Counted from the stretch's first letter, positions 8,275 through 15,740 are shown. The stretch: DNA of 34,306 nucleotides from JAYEHK01 sp034659475 (GCA_034659475.1 JAYEHK010000151.1:1-34306), one strand, 5' to 3'. Numbers and translations are program-made. Notes: generated from the sequence alone by a model not told the origin.

Positions 8275-8486
8275 GATTAGTACGAAAATAGGATAGACGC
8301 TGATTATGCTGATCGATATGATTAACGCTGATAAGGGACACTGAGTTTTTGGTTAGGGGTGAGGGGTGAGGGGTGAGGAGAAGGCTTGACGCGTAGCGTC
8401 TAGCTTCTGCCGCCTGACCCCTCACTCCTCACCAATTTTCATCGGTGGTTGTGTCCTGCGGCCATGAGGGGTTAGTACGAAAATGG
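8275..8486. repeat. dispersed mosaic repeat, copy 1
   Basis: The copy is bounded by direct repeats, GATTAGTACGAAAATAGG (8275-8292) and GGTTAGTACGAAAATGG (8470-8486). Inside are a short CGCTGAT-rich part (8296-8333), a GGGGTGAGG tandem repeat at about 8354-8380 that faces CCTCACTCC-type sequence at 8412-8433 so the two can form a large hairpin, and the module TTTTCATCGGTGGTTGTGTCCTGCGG (from 8434). It fills most of the gene-free stretch 8041-8603. The same modules recur at 13.7, 16.5 and 26.1 kb. Confidence 0.85.
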
Positions 8487-8550
8487 CATCTTGGGGATGA
8501 AGGCTTAAGGTTAGCGTAGGGGGTAAAGACGATTTATACCAAAAACGAGA

Positions 8551-8580
8551 AAAAAGCTCTGATTTGGCTCAGAGCTTTTT
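8551..8580 (-). terminator. terminator of the sigma-ytfJ operon
   Basis: AAAAAGCTCTGA faces TCAGAGCTTTTT with a short loop. On the minus strand the hairpin ends in a T run and lies 24 bases after the ytfJ stop codon. The symmetric A/T flanks mean it can also act on the plus strand. Confidence 0.8.
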
Positions 8581-8603
8581 AGAGTAAAGGCCTTATATAA
8601 TGT

Positions 8604-8951
8604 TTACCCTTCTTTCTTCTCCTTCACTTTCCCGATAATCTCCGGAACCATGGCGATGATCTTATCCATGGGGCCTTTACCGTTAAGCGACATTACGCTG
8701 ACATCGTCCCCTTTAACGACTACAATGGCATTCGGTTCAATTTTGCCGCCGGCACCGCTTCCGCCCCCGGAACCGTCATTGCCCTTCGTGTCTTGCCCAT
8801 TTCCACCCCCGTTTCCTGCACCAAAGGATACATTCACAATGGGAATCAAGGTGACATTTCCTACAACGATCGGTTCTCCAACCACTGTTTCGGTTTTAAA
8901 AAATTTCTCAAGTTCTTCGAAGAGTACTTTCAGATTTTCAGTCAAATTCAT
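8604..8951 (-). CDS. ytfJ: spore protein YtfJ/GerW family
   Basis: The 115 residues show the YtfJ (GerW, Pfam Spore_YtfJ) layout: an N-terminal amphipathic part ENLKVLFEELEKFF, then VVGEPIVVGNVTLIPIVNVSFGAG, a Gly/Ser/Asn-rich linker at about residues 45-68, and IVVVKGDDVSVMSL near the end. It is short compared with the B. subtilis protein (about 150). The family is associated with the forespore and with germination. Its start is ATG after GGGAGGTAATAAT. It is the last gene of the operon with an ECF sigma factor, an anti-sigma and a DUF2953 protein. In B. subtilis the DUF2953 protein YtfI is also next to YtfJ. Confidence 0.92.
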   Translation of the reverse strand: MNLTENLKVLFEELEKFFKTETVVGEPIVVGNVTLIPIVNVSFGAGNGGGNGQDTKGNDGSGGGSGAGGKIEPNAIVVVKGDDVSVMSLNGKGPMDKIIAMVPEIIGKVKEKKEG

Positions 8952-9002
8952 ATTATTACCTCCCTTAATATTTGCGTCTAAGTTTTATTAAATACTGCTT
9001 TA

Positions 9003-9647
9003 TCAGACTGTCTCGGCTCTAAGCAGTTTGATTCTGGTTCTGACAGAACGGTTTAGGAAAAATCTTATGACTCGAATGAGGATAACCACCAGTATGAAAG
9101 ACCCTGCAACCCTCACGTGCATTTCTATATACTCCTCATCCCAAACCGGTTCCAGTTGAATGACTTCATTGGGACAAAATCCCCTAAAAGCTTCAGTCGA
9201 AGCCATCAGCCAAGCTGTATAATGGGGTTCACTAAAGCCAATACGACCGTCAACAAGAAGAGTTTGTGGCTTTATGATGGCGATAATGTCTTTCCCCAAA
9301 CAAAATACCTGATCCCTAAACAATCTATCAGTCAAAGCCCCCAGTCCTTTTGACAGGGAAAACTTGCTGCTTTTCTTCTTTTTGGGTTCACCCCTTTCCT
9401 TATCATCCTTTCCTTTTTTAGAAGATAAGGGTATACCTGCGATAGAGAAACAAAATTTGTTTTCCCCAGGTTCAACTTTAAAAACTGCACCAAATACCCT
9501 CCATAATCCTGTGCTGCCTTCTGCACAAAAAGCTCCCGGTTGATAATCCATTTTTACTTCGTACCTCACCGGAAGTACTGCAAGTAATAATAGAAGCAAT
9601 AAAATTGCGCCCACAAAAACTAAAAATATAGTTAAAAACACACCCAT
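9003..9647 (-). CDS. DUF2953 domain protein (YtfI-like)
   Basis: This 214-residue protein has an N-terminal membrane segment, residues about 4-25 (FLTIFLVFVGAILLLLLLLAVLP), then the DUF2953 domain with the conserved GRIGFSEPHYTAW-type motif, and a possible second hydrophobic segment near the end (SFILVVILIRVIRFF). The start chosen is ATG at 9647, overlapping the preceding anti-sigma stop codon as TAATG and preceded by AAAGGTGG; this implies translational coupling. A longer reading exists but has no ribosome site. The family has no known biochemical role and is usually next to ytfJ in spore formers, as here (52 bases). Confidence 0.82.
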   Translation of the reverse strand: MGVFLTIFLVFVGAILLLLLLLAVLPVRYEVKMDYQPGAFCAEGSTGLWRVFGAVFKVEPGENKFCFSIAGIPLSSKKGKDDKERGEPKKKKSSKFSLSKGLGALTDRLFRDQVFCLGKDIIAIIKPQTLLVDGRIGFSEPHYTAWLMASTEAFRGFCPNEVIQLEPVWDEEYIEMHVRVAGSFILVVILIRVIRFFLNRSVRTRIKLLRAETV

Positions 9648-10066
9648 TATTTGGCCACCTTTTTTAAGAGAAGCCATTTTAATAACAATTTAGGTTGATA
9701 CGCTTCCATTACTTCTTCACTGATTAGCCGGATTACTGCCTGCCCGGGAATGTAGCGTACAAATTGCGCGGCCCCCTTTACTGTGGCTGCCTGAACACTC
9801 ATTACGTCTCGGATTCCAAAATTGGTTTCTTCTATCTCTAATTCTTCAAAGCATTTATTGAGGGCTTTCTCCCTGATATCTGCTAACTGTTCTGGAACTT
9901 CTATCAAAGGCTGATGGAATAGTTCCCAATCCACCAATTTTAGCTGATTGAGCTTACGACGGCAGTCGTTACATCCTTTTAAATGCTCCTCAAACAGCAG
10001 TTTTTCAACCTCATTTAAATCATGATCAATATACGATTGTAGTAAATCATCATCGATATTGCACAA
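9647..10066 (-). CDS. zinc-type anti-sigma factor
   Basis: This 139-residue protein has an N-terminal ZAS (zf-HC2) domain. The metal pattern H-x3-C-x2-C is seen in EEHLKGCNDCRRKL at about residues 27-40, preceded by the helix LLQSYIDHDLNEVEKLLF. No clear membrane segment is present, unlike RsiW, so it would be a cytoplasmic anti-sigma. The start is TTG at 10066, seven bases after GGAGGTG, because the upstream sigma gene ends three bases earlier. It is expected to bind and hold the ECF sigma encoded directly upstream. What releases the sigma is unknown. Confidence 0.8.
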   Translation of the reverse strand: MCNIDDDLLQSYIDHDLNEVEKLLFEEHLKGCNDCRRKLNQLKLVDWELFHQPLIEVPEQLADIREKALNKCFEELEIEETNFGIRDVMSVQAATVKGAAQFVRYIPGQAVIRLISEEVMEAYQPKLLLKWLLLKKVAK

Positions 10067-10069
10067 ATG

Positions 10070-10642
10070 TCACACCTCCAAAAGGCCGTTTTTCTTCAAT
10101 ATCCCTTTTAACATATTTCTAGCACGATAGACATTACTTTTCACCGTTCCCAGCGGCTGATCCATAAGAGAAGCCATTTCGTCGTACGTCATATCTTCCT
10201 GATAGCGGAGCATAAGCGCCATCCGATACGACTCCGGCAGTGATATCATACACGCTGCAATCGTTTCTTCCATGCTTCTGGATAACACAAGTTCCTCAGG
10301 ATTATCCGCAGAGGGTAACTCATCAATCAGAGCAAGGCCATTCTCATAATTATAATCCAGAGAAATCATTGGCCCCATCTGTTTTGCCCGCTGATAATTC
10401 AAACAAGTATTGACCGCAATCTTTTTTAGCCAGGGGTAAAAAGGACGCGACTCATCAAAGGTTTCAATCGCACGAAAAACCTTTACAAATACCTCCTGCG
10501 CAATATCCAGCGCATCCTCATGGTGCCGCGTATAGCCATAGCATATTCGATACACATCTGATTCATACTGGCCCAGCAGTAAGGAAAAGGCGTTTCTGTC
10601 ATTCTTTTTACATTGCCGAATTAAGTTAAGCTGAATATCCAT
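10070..10642 (-). CDS. ECF-type RNA polymerase sigma factor (SigW/RpoE-like)
   Basis: This 190-residue sigma factor contains only regions 2 and 4. Region 2 lies at about residues 20-90, with the -10 recognition helix near DIAQEVFVKVFRAIETFD and PFYPWLKKIAVNTCLNY. Region 4 lies at about 125-180, with the helix-turn-helix YDEMASLMDQPLGTVKSNVYRAR. It starts at ATG after GGAGGGCGC. It is followed in the same operon by its likely anti-sigma, a DUF2953 protein and YtfJ. A promoter of ECF type just upstream (10671-10699) suggests positive autoregulation. Confidence 0.93.
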   Translation of the reverse strand: MDIQLNLIRQCKKNDRNAFSLLLGQYESDVYRICYGYTRHHEDALDIAQEVFVKVFRAIETFDESRPFYPWLKKIAVNTCLNYQRAKQMGPMISLDYNYENGLALIDELPSADNPEELVLSRSMEETIAACMISLPESYRMALMLRYQEDMTYDEMASLMDQPLGTVKSNVYRARNMLKGILKKNGLLEV

Positions 10643-10670
10643 AAAGTGCTTTTGCGCCCTCCTAATCTTC

Positions 10671-10699
10671 TATACACTTACTCATACAAAAAAGTTGCA
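10671..10699 (-). promoter_or_regulatory. ECF-type promoter, probable autoregulation
   Basis: On the minus strand TGCAACTTTTTT (starting 10699) is followed 17 bases later by TGTATA (10671-10676). This matches the ECF pattern, an AAC-type -35 with a T-run and a -10 of GTA type. The leader is only about 20-25 bases and includes the GGAGGG site. The cognate sigma factor is the first gene of the operon. Confidence 0.5.
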
Positions 10700-10818
10700 A
10701 AAATCCAAATTTTCTTCTGCTAATAATATGCCATTTTCTTAGTCATTTGTGTAGCGCTATAGCGATGACAAAAAGGAAACGTACATTGCCATGTGATTAA
10801 TTCTTGAAAATCATTATT

Positions 10819-10854
10819 GATTAATTAGAAAATAGATTTAGAATAGACGCAGAC
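10819..10854. repeat. fragment of the mosaic repeat family
   Basis: GATTAATTAGAAAATAG (10819-10835) followed by ATAGACGCAGAC (10843-10854) matches the border motif and the following module found within copy 2 (13881-13920) and copy 4 (26264-26350). It lies between the sigma operon and the gerB terminator. No other feature is seen in 10700-10880. Confidence 0.65.
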
Positions 10855-10884
10855 ATGATTTTAAGCATTTGTATTAACGTGAAT

Positions 10885-10918
10885 AAAAAAGTCGTGTCCA
10901 ATCGGATACGACTTTTTA
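10885..10918 (-). terminator. terminator of the gerAB operon
   Basis: AAAAAGTCGTGTCC (10886-10899) pairs with GGATACGACTTTTT (10904-10917), with a four-base loop and T-runs on both sides. It follows the gerB stop by seven bases on the minus strand. Confidence 0.85.
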
Positions 10919-10924
10919 TTTACC

Positions 10925-12028
10925 TTATTCTTGGTGTTTCACCTGCTTTCCTCGTAGCAATGCTGCAGCAAGAAGAATTAATGGATAAATTATAGCAAAA
11001 ATAATCGACAGACTCCCCGCGTAATCCGACCATGTAAACACCACAAAAATATCTCGCGGTACCAGTGCCAGGACAAAAATGGCTATTGCAATTACAATAA
11101 CAATCAGGGTAAAATATCGCCTCAAGTCAATATTTAACATACTCCCCAGAGCATATGAGGCTGCAAAGGTCATATTGATTACCGGTCTGGGACCCAGGGT
11201 CAGCCAGATAACCAGAAAGAAGAATTCCAGTCTTTCAATTACCGGGACCTGGACTGATTTTAACAGTACTATGAGGGGAAACAATATCTTCTGGAGAGCA
11301 TCTACCCCGAAAACCAGTATACATACTACCACTATTATCAAATAGATTGAGGTGGTAATTCCTATAGCCGTAAGCCCGGCTTTTAAAACTTCGTCTTTAC
11401 GTGTGACCATGAAATACAATACCAGCAGGATCTCTATACCTGCAAATGAGTACGAGGTAGTAAGTGCACCCCGGGCTATGTCTTTGATATCGGTCTCAAA
11501 TAAAGGCAGTATATTGGTAAAATCAATCCCTCCCAGGATTGTCGTTAATACTAGGGTGAATGCTAATAAAGAAAGGTAAAAAAGGAATTCATTGATCCGG
11601 GCAACAGTTTTAATTCCTCTGCTTACGATATAGATAACACTCAGTACTATTACCAACAGTATTGCTGGTATGGGAGTAAATGGGAGCAGGTATAATTTAG
11701 TAACTTCTGCAAACAGTCTGGTGACTATAGACTGAAAATACACTATATATACAATAAACGGAAACAAAATAAGGGGACCAGCTATTCTCCCAAAAAGTGA
11801 CCTCATAATATCCCCTATGTTTTTGTCAGGAAACATTCTTCCCAGACGTTCGATAATAATAAGTGACAGCAGCGGAACCATGGCACCGAGCAGTATCGTT
11901 ATCCAGCCATCTTGCCAGGCATTTTCGGTAGCTACCCTGGACAGACTTAAGATTCCGGTAGCAATCTGCGTACCAATAATAATAAAAATTAATTGTTTAC
12001 TGGTGATAGCCATATTATACTTATTCAT
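10925..12028 (-). CDS. GerAB-type spore germination permease
   Basis: This B subunit of a GerA-type germinant receptor is an integral membrane protein of the amino acid-polyamine transporter superfamily that binds the germinant. It has 367 residues, normal for the family, with about ten membrane helices starting at LIFIIIGTQIATGILSL. The start is taken as ATG at 12028, five bases after GGGGAGG; an overlapping GTG at 12031 is the alternative. The upstream gerA stop (TAG at 12031-12033) almost touches it, so the two are coupled. No gerC follows downstream; the C subunit is encoded upstream of gerA instead. A second partial copy of the last 16 codons of a gerB lies at 15284-15336. Confidence 0.92.
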   Translation of the reverse strand: MNKYNMAITSKQLIFIIIGTQIATGILSLSRVATENAWQDGWITILLGAMVPLLSLIIIERLGRMFPDKNIGDIMRSLFGRIAGPLILFPFIVYIVYFQSIVTRLFAEVTKLYLLPFTPIPAILLVIVLSVIYIVSRGIKTVARINEFLFYLSLLAFTLVLTTILGGIDFTNILPLFETDIKDIARGALTTSYSFAGIEILLVLYFMVTRKDEVLKAGLTAIGITTSIYLIIVVVCILVFGVDALQKILFPLIVLLKSVQVPVIERLEFFFLVIWLTLGPRPVINMTFAASYALGSMLNIDLRRYFTLIVIVIAIAIFVLALVPRDIFVVFTWSDYAGSLSIIFAIIYPLILLAAALLRGKQVKHQE

Positions 12029-12030
12029 CA

Positions 12031-13590
12031 CTACCTCCCCTGCCCATTATTTCCCTGGCGCTTTTTATCTTGGCCGGGAATAGATACAGGACGCTGGTTC
12101 ATCTTCCACAGGAAAGTACGAAATACGGAATCTTTTAGATCTGCAAAACGGGTTGGAGCAAATGGCGCAAAATAAGGTACCCCGAAGCTCTCCAAGCTGG
12201 CCAGGTGAGCAATGATAATAAGCATCCCTAAAGAAAAACCAAACAGCCCAAAAATAGAAGCCATCATTATCATAGGAAGCCTGAGTATTCTGGTGGCCAG
12301 AGCCAGACTGCTAGACGGCAGGGAAAAGGTGCTGATAGTAGTTATAGCAATAACAATGATAACTCCTGGAGTAGCTAGGTTTGCTGATATCGCTGCCTGC
12401 CCCAGTATTATTCCTGCAACCATACCTATAGTCTGTCCTACAGTACCGGGAAGGCGTACTCCCGTTTCAATTACTACCTGTATGATAATTTCCATCAGTA
12501 TTATTTCAACCAAAACGGGAAAAGGGACCAGTTTGCGGGCCTTAGCCAGCGGCACCAGCAGATCGATGGGAATCAATTCTATCTGGTAACTCATAAGTGA
12601 TATGTAAAGAGCAGGAAAGGTGATCGCTATAAAAAAAGCAAGAAACCTCAGGGCTCTTACATACGAACCTATCCAGGGTCTTTCATAATAATCTTCAGGT
12701 GCCTGTAAAAACTCTACAAATAAGCTGGGAGCAAATAGCACCTGGGGTGTACCATCTATCATTATCGCCACACGTCCTTCCAAAAGCTCGGCAATCATCT
12801 TGTCAGGACGCTCGGTCGCCCAGATCTGGGGAAAAAATGAATAATGGTTATCTTCTATAAACTGTTCTATATAACCCGCTGCCAGTGGTCCATCAATATC
12901 TATCTGATTAATCCTTGCATTGACCTCTTCGATCACCCCGGGATCAGCAATATCCTCAATATATATGATAGCCAGCGGAGTACGAGTTCGTTTTCCCACC
13001 AGAGTCTTATTAACTACTAACCTGTGATCCCTTATCCGACGCCTGAGAAGAGCTAAATTAATATCGAGGATTTCGATAAATCCATCCCGCGAACCGCGCT
13101 GAGCTTTTTCCACAGGAGGTTCTTCCAGACTGCGTAGTGGTCCACCATGAATATCTATAGCCAGATATTCCCCGGACGAATCAAAAATCAAAACCAGCAT
13201 ACCATCGTATATATCATGTATCAGTGCATCCAGACTGTCTGCTTTTCTTATTCTGCCTACTGTAATCAGGCTGTGACTAACGATATCAATCAATTCATTA
13301 TTTCTATTCTTTAAGGGTTCGGTTTCACAGTGCAGCATCAATGGCTTCAATATATGCAGATGAAACGTATTATCATCTATCACCCCATTGATAAATATAG
13401 CCTGTACCTCTAATTCACTCCCATTGATGTAAAATGTACGGTTGATGATATCATCACTGTTTTCAAGATACGGTTTTAAGAGTTCCTGTTTATCCTCGAT
13501 GTCCATGGGGAGTTTTGCAGCAGGTATCTTACTGGGATCAGATTCTTTTATTGGGTTGCTTTTTAAAGGTTTTTTGGGTATTTTACGCAT
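12031..13590 (-). CDS. GerAA-type spore germination protein
   Basis: This is the A subunit of the GerA-type receptor, located in the spore inner membrane. The 519 residues include a soluble N-terminal region (to about residue 320) carrying typical GerA runs such as GHSLITVGRI-like DIVSHSLITVGRIRKAD and the conserved LLEGRVAIMIDGTPQVLFAPS, then the membrane domain with four to six helices from about residue 315 (FLAFFIAITFPALYISLM) and the highly conserved VRLPGTVGQTIGMVAGIILGQAA block. The tail is basic and polar. It starts at ATG 13590, with AGGAG nine bases upstream. It overlaps gerB at its end. Its upstream region (13601-13664) is duplicated at 15341-15404. A mosaic repeat separates it from gerC, which lies upstream. 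Confidence 0.94.
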   Translation of the reverse strand: MRKIPKKPLKSNPIKESDPSKIPAAKLPMDIEDKQELLKPYLENSDDIINRTFYINGSELEVQAIFINGVIDDNTFHLHILKPLMLHCETEPLKNRNNELIDIVSHSLITVGRIRKADSLDALIHDIYDGMLVLIFDSSGEYLAIDIHGGPLRSLEEPPVEKAQRGSRDGFIEILDINLALLRRRIRDHRLVVNKTLVGKRTRTPLAIIYIEDIADPGVIEEVNARINQIDIDGPLAAGYIEQFIEDNHYSFFPQIWATERPDKMIAELLEGRVAIMIDGTPQVLFAPSLFVEFLQAPEDYYERPWIGSYVRALRFLAFFIAITFPALYISLMSYQIELIPIDLLVPLAKARKLVPFPVLVEIILMEIIIQVVIETGVRLPGTVGQTIGMVAGIILGQAAISANLATPGVIIVIAITTISTFSLPSSSLALATRILRLPMIMMASIFGLFGFSLGMLIIIAHLASLESFGVPYFAPFAPTRFADLKDSVFRTFLWKMNQRPVSIPGQDKKRQGNNGQGR

Positions 13591-13600
13591 TCAATTTGCT

Positions 13601-13664
13601 CCTAAATAATTTGTAATATTCTTCCCTGTCCTGGACTGAATATGTATTATCCTGACGATTAGTA
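13601..13664 (-). repeat. gerA upstream segment, duplicated at 15341-15404
   Basis: The 64 bases just before the gerA ribosome site, including TTGTAATATTCTTCCCTG and AATATGTA, are about 84 percent identical by eye to 15341-15404. They presumably contain the ger promoter; no confident -35/-10 pair for sigma G was found, although a CATATT-type -10-like run occurs in both copies. Confidence 0.75.
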
Positions 13665-14040
13665 TGAAAATAGGGTTTTTTTAACGCAGATTCACGCTGA
13701 TGTCCGCTGATTAACGCTGTTCTTTTATATAATATATAAAACAGCGTTCATCTGCGGTAATCAGCAACATTATCAACGAACGCAGTGAGTATCAGTGGTG
13801 CCCGTAGGGTGCGTTAACATCGTTCCCTTCCCCGGTTGCACACTGCTTTTCATCGGTGGTTGTGTCGTGCAGACATGGGTGGTTAATTAGAAAATAGACT
13901 TTTAATAGACGCGGACTTCGCGGACCTATCGGATTTACGCAGACCTATTTTGTAAGGGGTGAGGCGTAAGGTCAATGCCTAGCACATAGCGCCTAACTCC
14001 TCACCCCTCACCCCTCACCCCTCACTTATTTTCATCCCTT
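13657..14040. repeat. dispersed mosaic repeat, copy 2
   Basis: The border motif GATTAGTATGAAAATAGG is at 13657-13674. Then follow the CGCAGATTCACGCTGATG module with an internal inverted repeat around ATATATAAAACAGCGTT (about 13683-13790), the CCCCGGTTGCAC and TTTTCATCGGTGGTTGTG module (about 13830-13880), a second border motif GGTTAATTAGAAAATAG (13881-13897), a TAGACGCGGACTTCGCGGACC part, and a GGGGTGAGG/CTCACCCC hairpin (13955-14026). It occupies the gene-free stretch 13591-14145 between gerA and gerC. An internal variation (about 13780-13815) is unique to this copy. Confidence 0.88.
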
Positions 14041-14078
14041 TTGAACATTAGCATTTTTATATCCGAATGAAACAAATA

Positions 14079-14115
14079 AACGAGGGTGGAAGATCATGCT
14101 TCCCGCCCTCGTTCT
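14079..14115 (-). terminator. hairpin terminator after gerC
   Basis: CGAGGGTGGAAG faces CTTCCCGCCCTCG with T-rich sequence on both sides. It follows the gerC stop by about 30 bases on the minus strand, and is nearly identical to the hairpin at 3588-3620. Confidence 0.7.
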
Positions 14116-14145
14116 TTACAAAAATCTAAAACAACAGTGCCCATA

Positions 14146-15291
14146 TCAGATTAATTCTCCGCAATTTTCAAGTTTCACTTCCACTTCAACCTGGATGCTG
14201 GTATTCTGTATAAAATCATTGTCAATTACCGGTGTCAGTTCTTTACGCCATTTTGCCAGTGCATATTTGCTGATATCAATACAGTCAATTTCCCATTCCT
14301 CCTGCATTTTTTTTATCAATTTATCACAATCACTCTTTATATCTGCTGCCACCTGTTTTGCAATAGCATGAGATGTTTTTTCACTCAGCTCGGTGGTATT
14401 ATTGGTATGGTCTACCATACAACCGTGTATTTCTATCTTGATTAAAAACGAAAAAGAATCTCCATTCCTGGTTACTTTAACCTTCCTACTGTTGCATCCC
14501 CTTAAGGTTCCGGAATCTATTATTTTCTCATCTTCTGCAAGCAAAAACGGTATTCTTCCACTGGATTTAATTCCTCGCAACAAGACCAGTGAACGGGTCT
14601 CCCCCATATTTAATGAGTCCATCATCTTATCTTTATTGAATACTGCTGAGCCGGTTATCTGAATTCCTTTTTTGTCTGCAGTCTGCTTTATCAATGGCAG
14701 TACCGGGTTTTTTCCCGGACTATTATTTATACCTATATCATGTAAAGTGGTATCAGGAACAAAAGCTCTATTAGATGCTTTTCGTAAAAGAGCCCTCAGC
14801 AAGGTTCCTGTATTAGTATAATCATCAACTTCGGTTTTCAAGATATCCTCTCCCCGTATATCGGCTACTGCAAAATTTATCGTGGAGGATATAATTGGTA
14901 CCCGGTAAAGGGCATCCAGGTAAGGATTTAATCCCACCCGGGCAAGTTCCTCACCGATTATCAAAGCTTGTACCATAGCAGGTTGATAAACCCGGCCCGA
15001 TTCCAGTGCTCTCCTGTTTCTGGCAAAGGCAGTTACAGGAGCCCCCTGTGTTTCCACCCTGATTTTTGTGTCAGCTTCAGATGCAAGATTGGGGGTCAGT
15101 GTTGTTACATCAATCCAATTTTGAGCTTTTATGTCACCCGGTATATCACTTAAATTCTTACTGCCATCGTGCAAATCATAGGCAGCAGCAATAGGGAAAG
15201 ACATTTCCTCAATATCCTGAGCATCCCAGCACCCGGATAGATTGATTAATAGAACAAAAATCACCGCAATAATTAGGCACTTCTTATTCAG
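14146..15291 (-). CDS. GerAC-type spore germination lipoprotein
   Basis: This is the C subunit of the GerA-type receptor, a lipoprotein anchored on the outer face of the spore inner membrane. The sequence after the lipobox LSGC-W begins with the family motif CWDAQDIEEMSFPIAAAYD, and the family's C-terminal domain has the usual GHGVD-region substitutes and SIQVEVEVKLENCGELI ending. A GTG at 15264 is the first standard start but cuts the signal peptide. Reading up to a CTG at 15291 gives a complete signal, NKKCLIIAVIFVLLINLSGC, and the CTG is preceded at six bases by AGGTGA. The CTG start is therefore chosen (381 residues). The gerC lies upstream of gerA and gerB, separated by a repeat, which is unusual, and its 5' end abuts a gerB remnant. 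Confidence 0.85.
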   Translation of the reverse strand: MNKKCLIIAVIFVLLINLSGCWDAQDIEEMSFPIAAAYDLHDGSKNLSDIPGDIKAQNWIDVTTLTPNLASEADTKIRVETQGAPVTAFARNRRALESGRVYQPAMVQALIIGEELARVGLNPYLDALYRVPIISSTINFAVADIRGEDILKTEVDDYTNTGTLLRALLRKASNRAFVPDTTLHDIGINNSPGKNPVLPLIKQTADKKGIQITGSAVFNKDKMMDSLNMGETRSLVLLRGIKSSGRIPFLLAEDEKIIDSGTLRGCNSRKVKVTRNGDSFSFLIKIEIHGCMVDHTNNTTELSEKTSHAIAKQVAADIKSDCDKLIKKMQEEWEIDCIDISKYALAKWRKELTPVIDNDFIQNTSIQVEVEVKLENCGELI

Positions 15292-15336
15292 ACTGTTTCA
15301 CCTGCTTTCTTCGCAGCAATGCTGCAACAAGAAGAT
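15284..15336 (-). pseudogene. remnant of a second gerB 3' end
   Basis: On the minus strand these bases encode LLVAALLRRKQVKQSE and a TAA stop. The intact gerB ends LLAAALLRGKQVKHQE and stop. At base level 42 core positions show three differences. The stop overlaps the gerC start region, as expected for a gerB-gerC junction. The rest of that gerB and its gerA are missing. This is direct evidence that a second gerA-gerB-gerC operon was deleted down to its gerC. Confidence 0.85.
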
Positions 15337-15340
15337 CACA

Positions 15341-15408
15341 CTAGATAACTTGTAATATTCTTCCCTGCCCTGGATTTAATATGTAATATATTGATGATTA
15401 GTAAAAAT
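15341..15408 (-). repeat. second copy of the gerA upstream segment
   Basis: This is the partner of 13601-13664. The border motif of the mosaic repeat appears in shortened form at its outer end (GATTAGTAAAAAT, 15396-15408). It is joined directly to the gerB remnant, so the gerC gene is probably transcribed from the old gerA promoter. Confidence 0.75.
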
Positions 15409-15740
15409 CATTGTCCATTGCGCGGGAAGACAATGAGAACAGTCGTTAGAATCGCTGCTCTCATTGACAAGATTGCATAAATTATTTCAATGCCGGAAAC
15501 CTGTAGAAACCTCCCACCCATGGTTTCAACCTGACTCACCCCCTTCTCCAGAGCATCTACGATCTGCTGCCCGGTCAGATCAAGTTGTATTAGCGTATTC
15601 CCATAAGGCATAATTGTCAGAACATCGCCCAGGGTAATCGGTCCCTGATCAACAGATTCCTTTATCCCCCCACCATTGGTCATCGCGATGGTCGCCCCAA
15701 CACCTGCAGCTTTTGCCAGCATGGCATCTGCAATCAGATT
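15408..15740 (-). pseudogene. 5'-nucleotidase C-terminal domain remnant
   Basis: The translation NLIADAMLAKAAGVGATIAM followed by TNGGGIKESVDQGPITLGDV and LTIMPYGNTLIQLDLTGQQI matches the C-terminal substrate-binding domain of 5'-nucleotidase/UshA/YhcR-type enzymes, including the NGGGI motif. The conserved part ends after GGRFLQVSGI at about 15485 and then leaves the family pattern. The N-terminal metallophosphatase domain is absent, and the frame opens without a proper start upstream of 15722. This is a decayed fragment of what would be a secreted nucleotidase of 500 or more residues. Only the fragment is visible in the window. Confidence 0.82.

Noticed and set aside
8341..8440. CRISPR array from the tandem GGGGTGAGG units
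   Set aside because: Units are 8 bases without spacers, and the sequence forms a hairpin with the C-rich arm. No cas genes are present.
8650..8991. Plus-strand proline-rich frame opposite ytfJ
   Set aside because: It is antisense to the Gly-rich linker of a well supported gene, has no ribosome site and no family pattern.
13601..13680. Sigma G promoter before gerA
   Set aside because: CATACTA and CATATT runs resemble a sigma G -10, but no matching -35 was found at the required distance in either copy.
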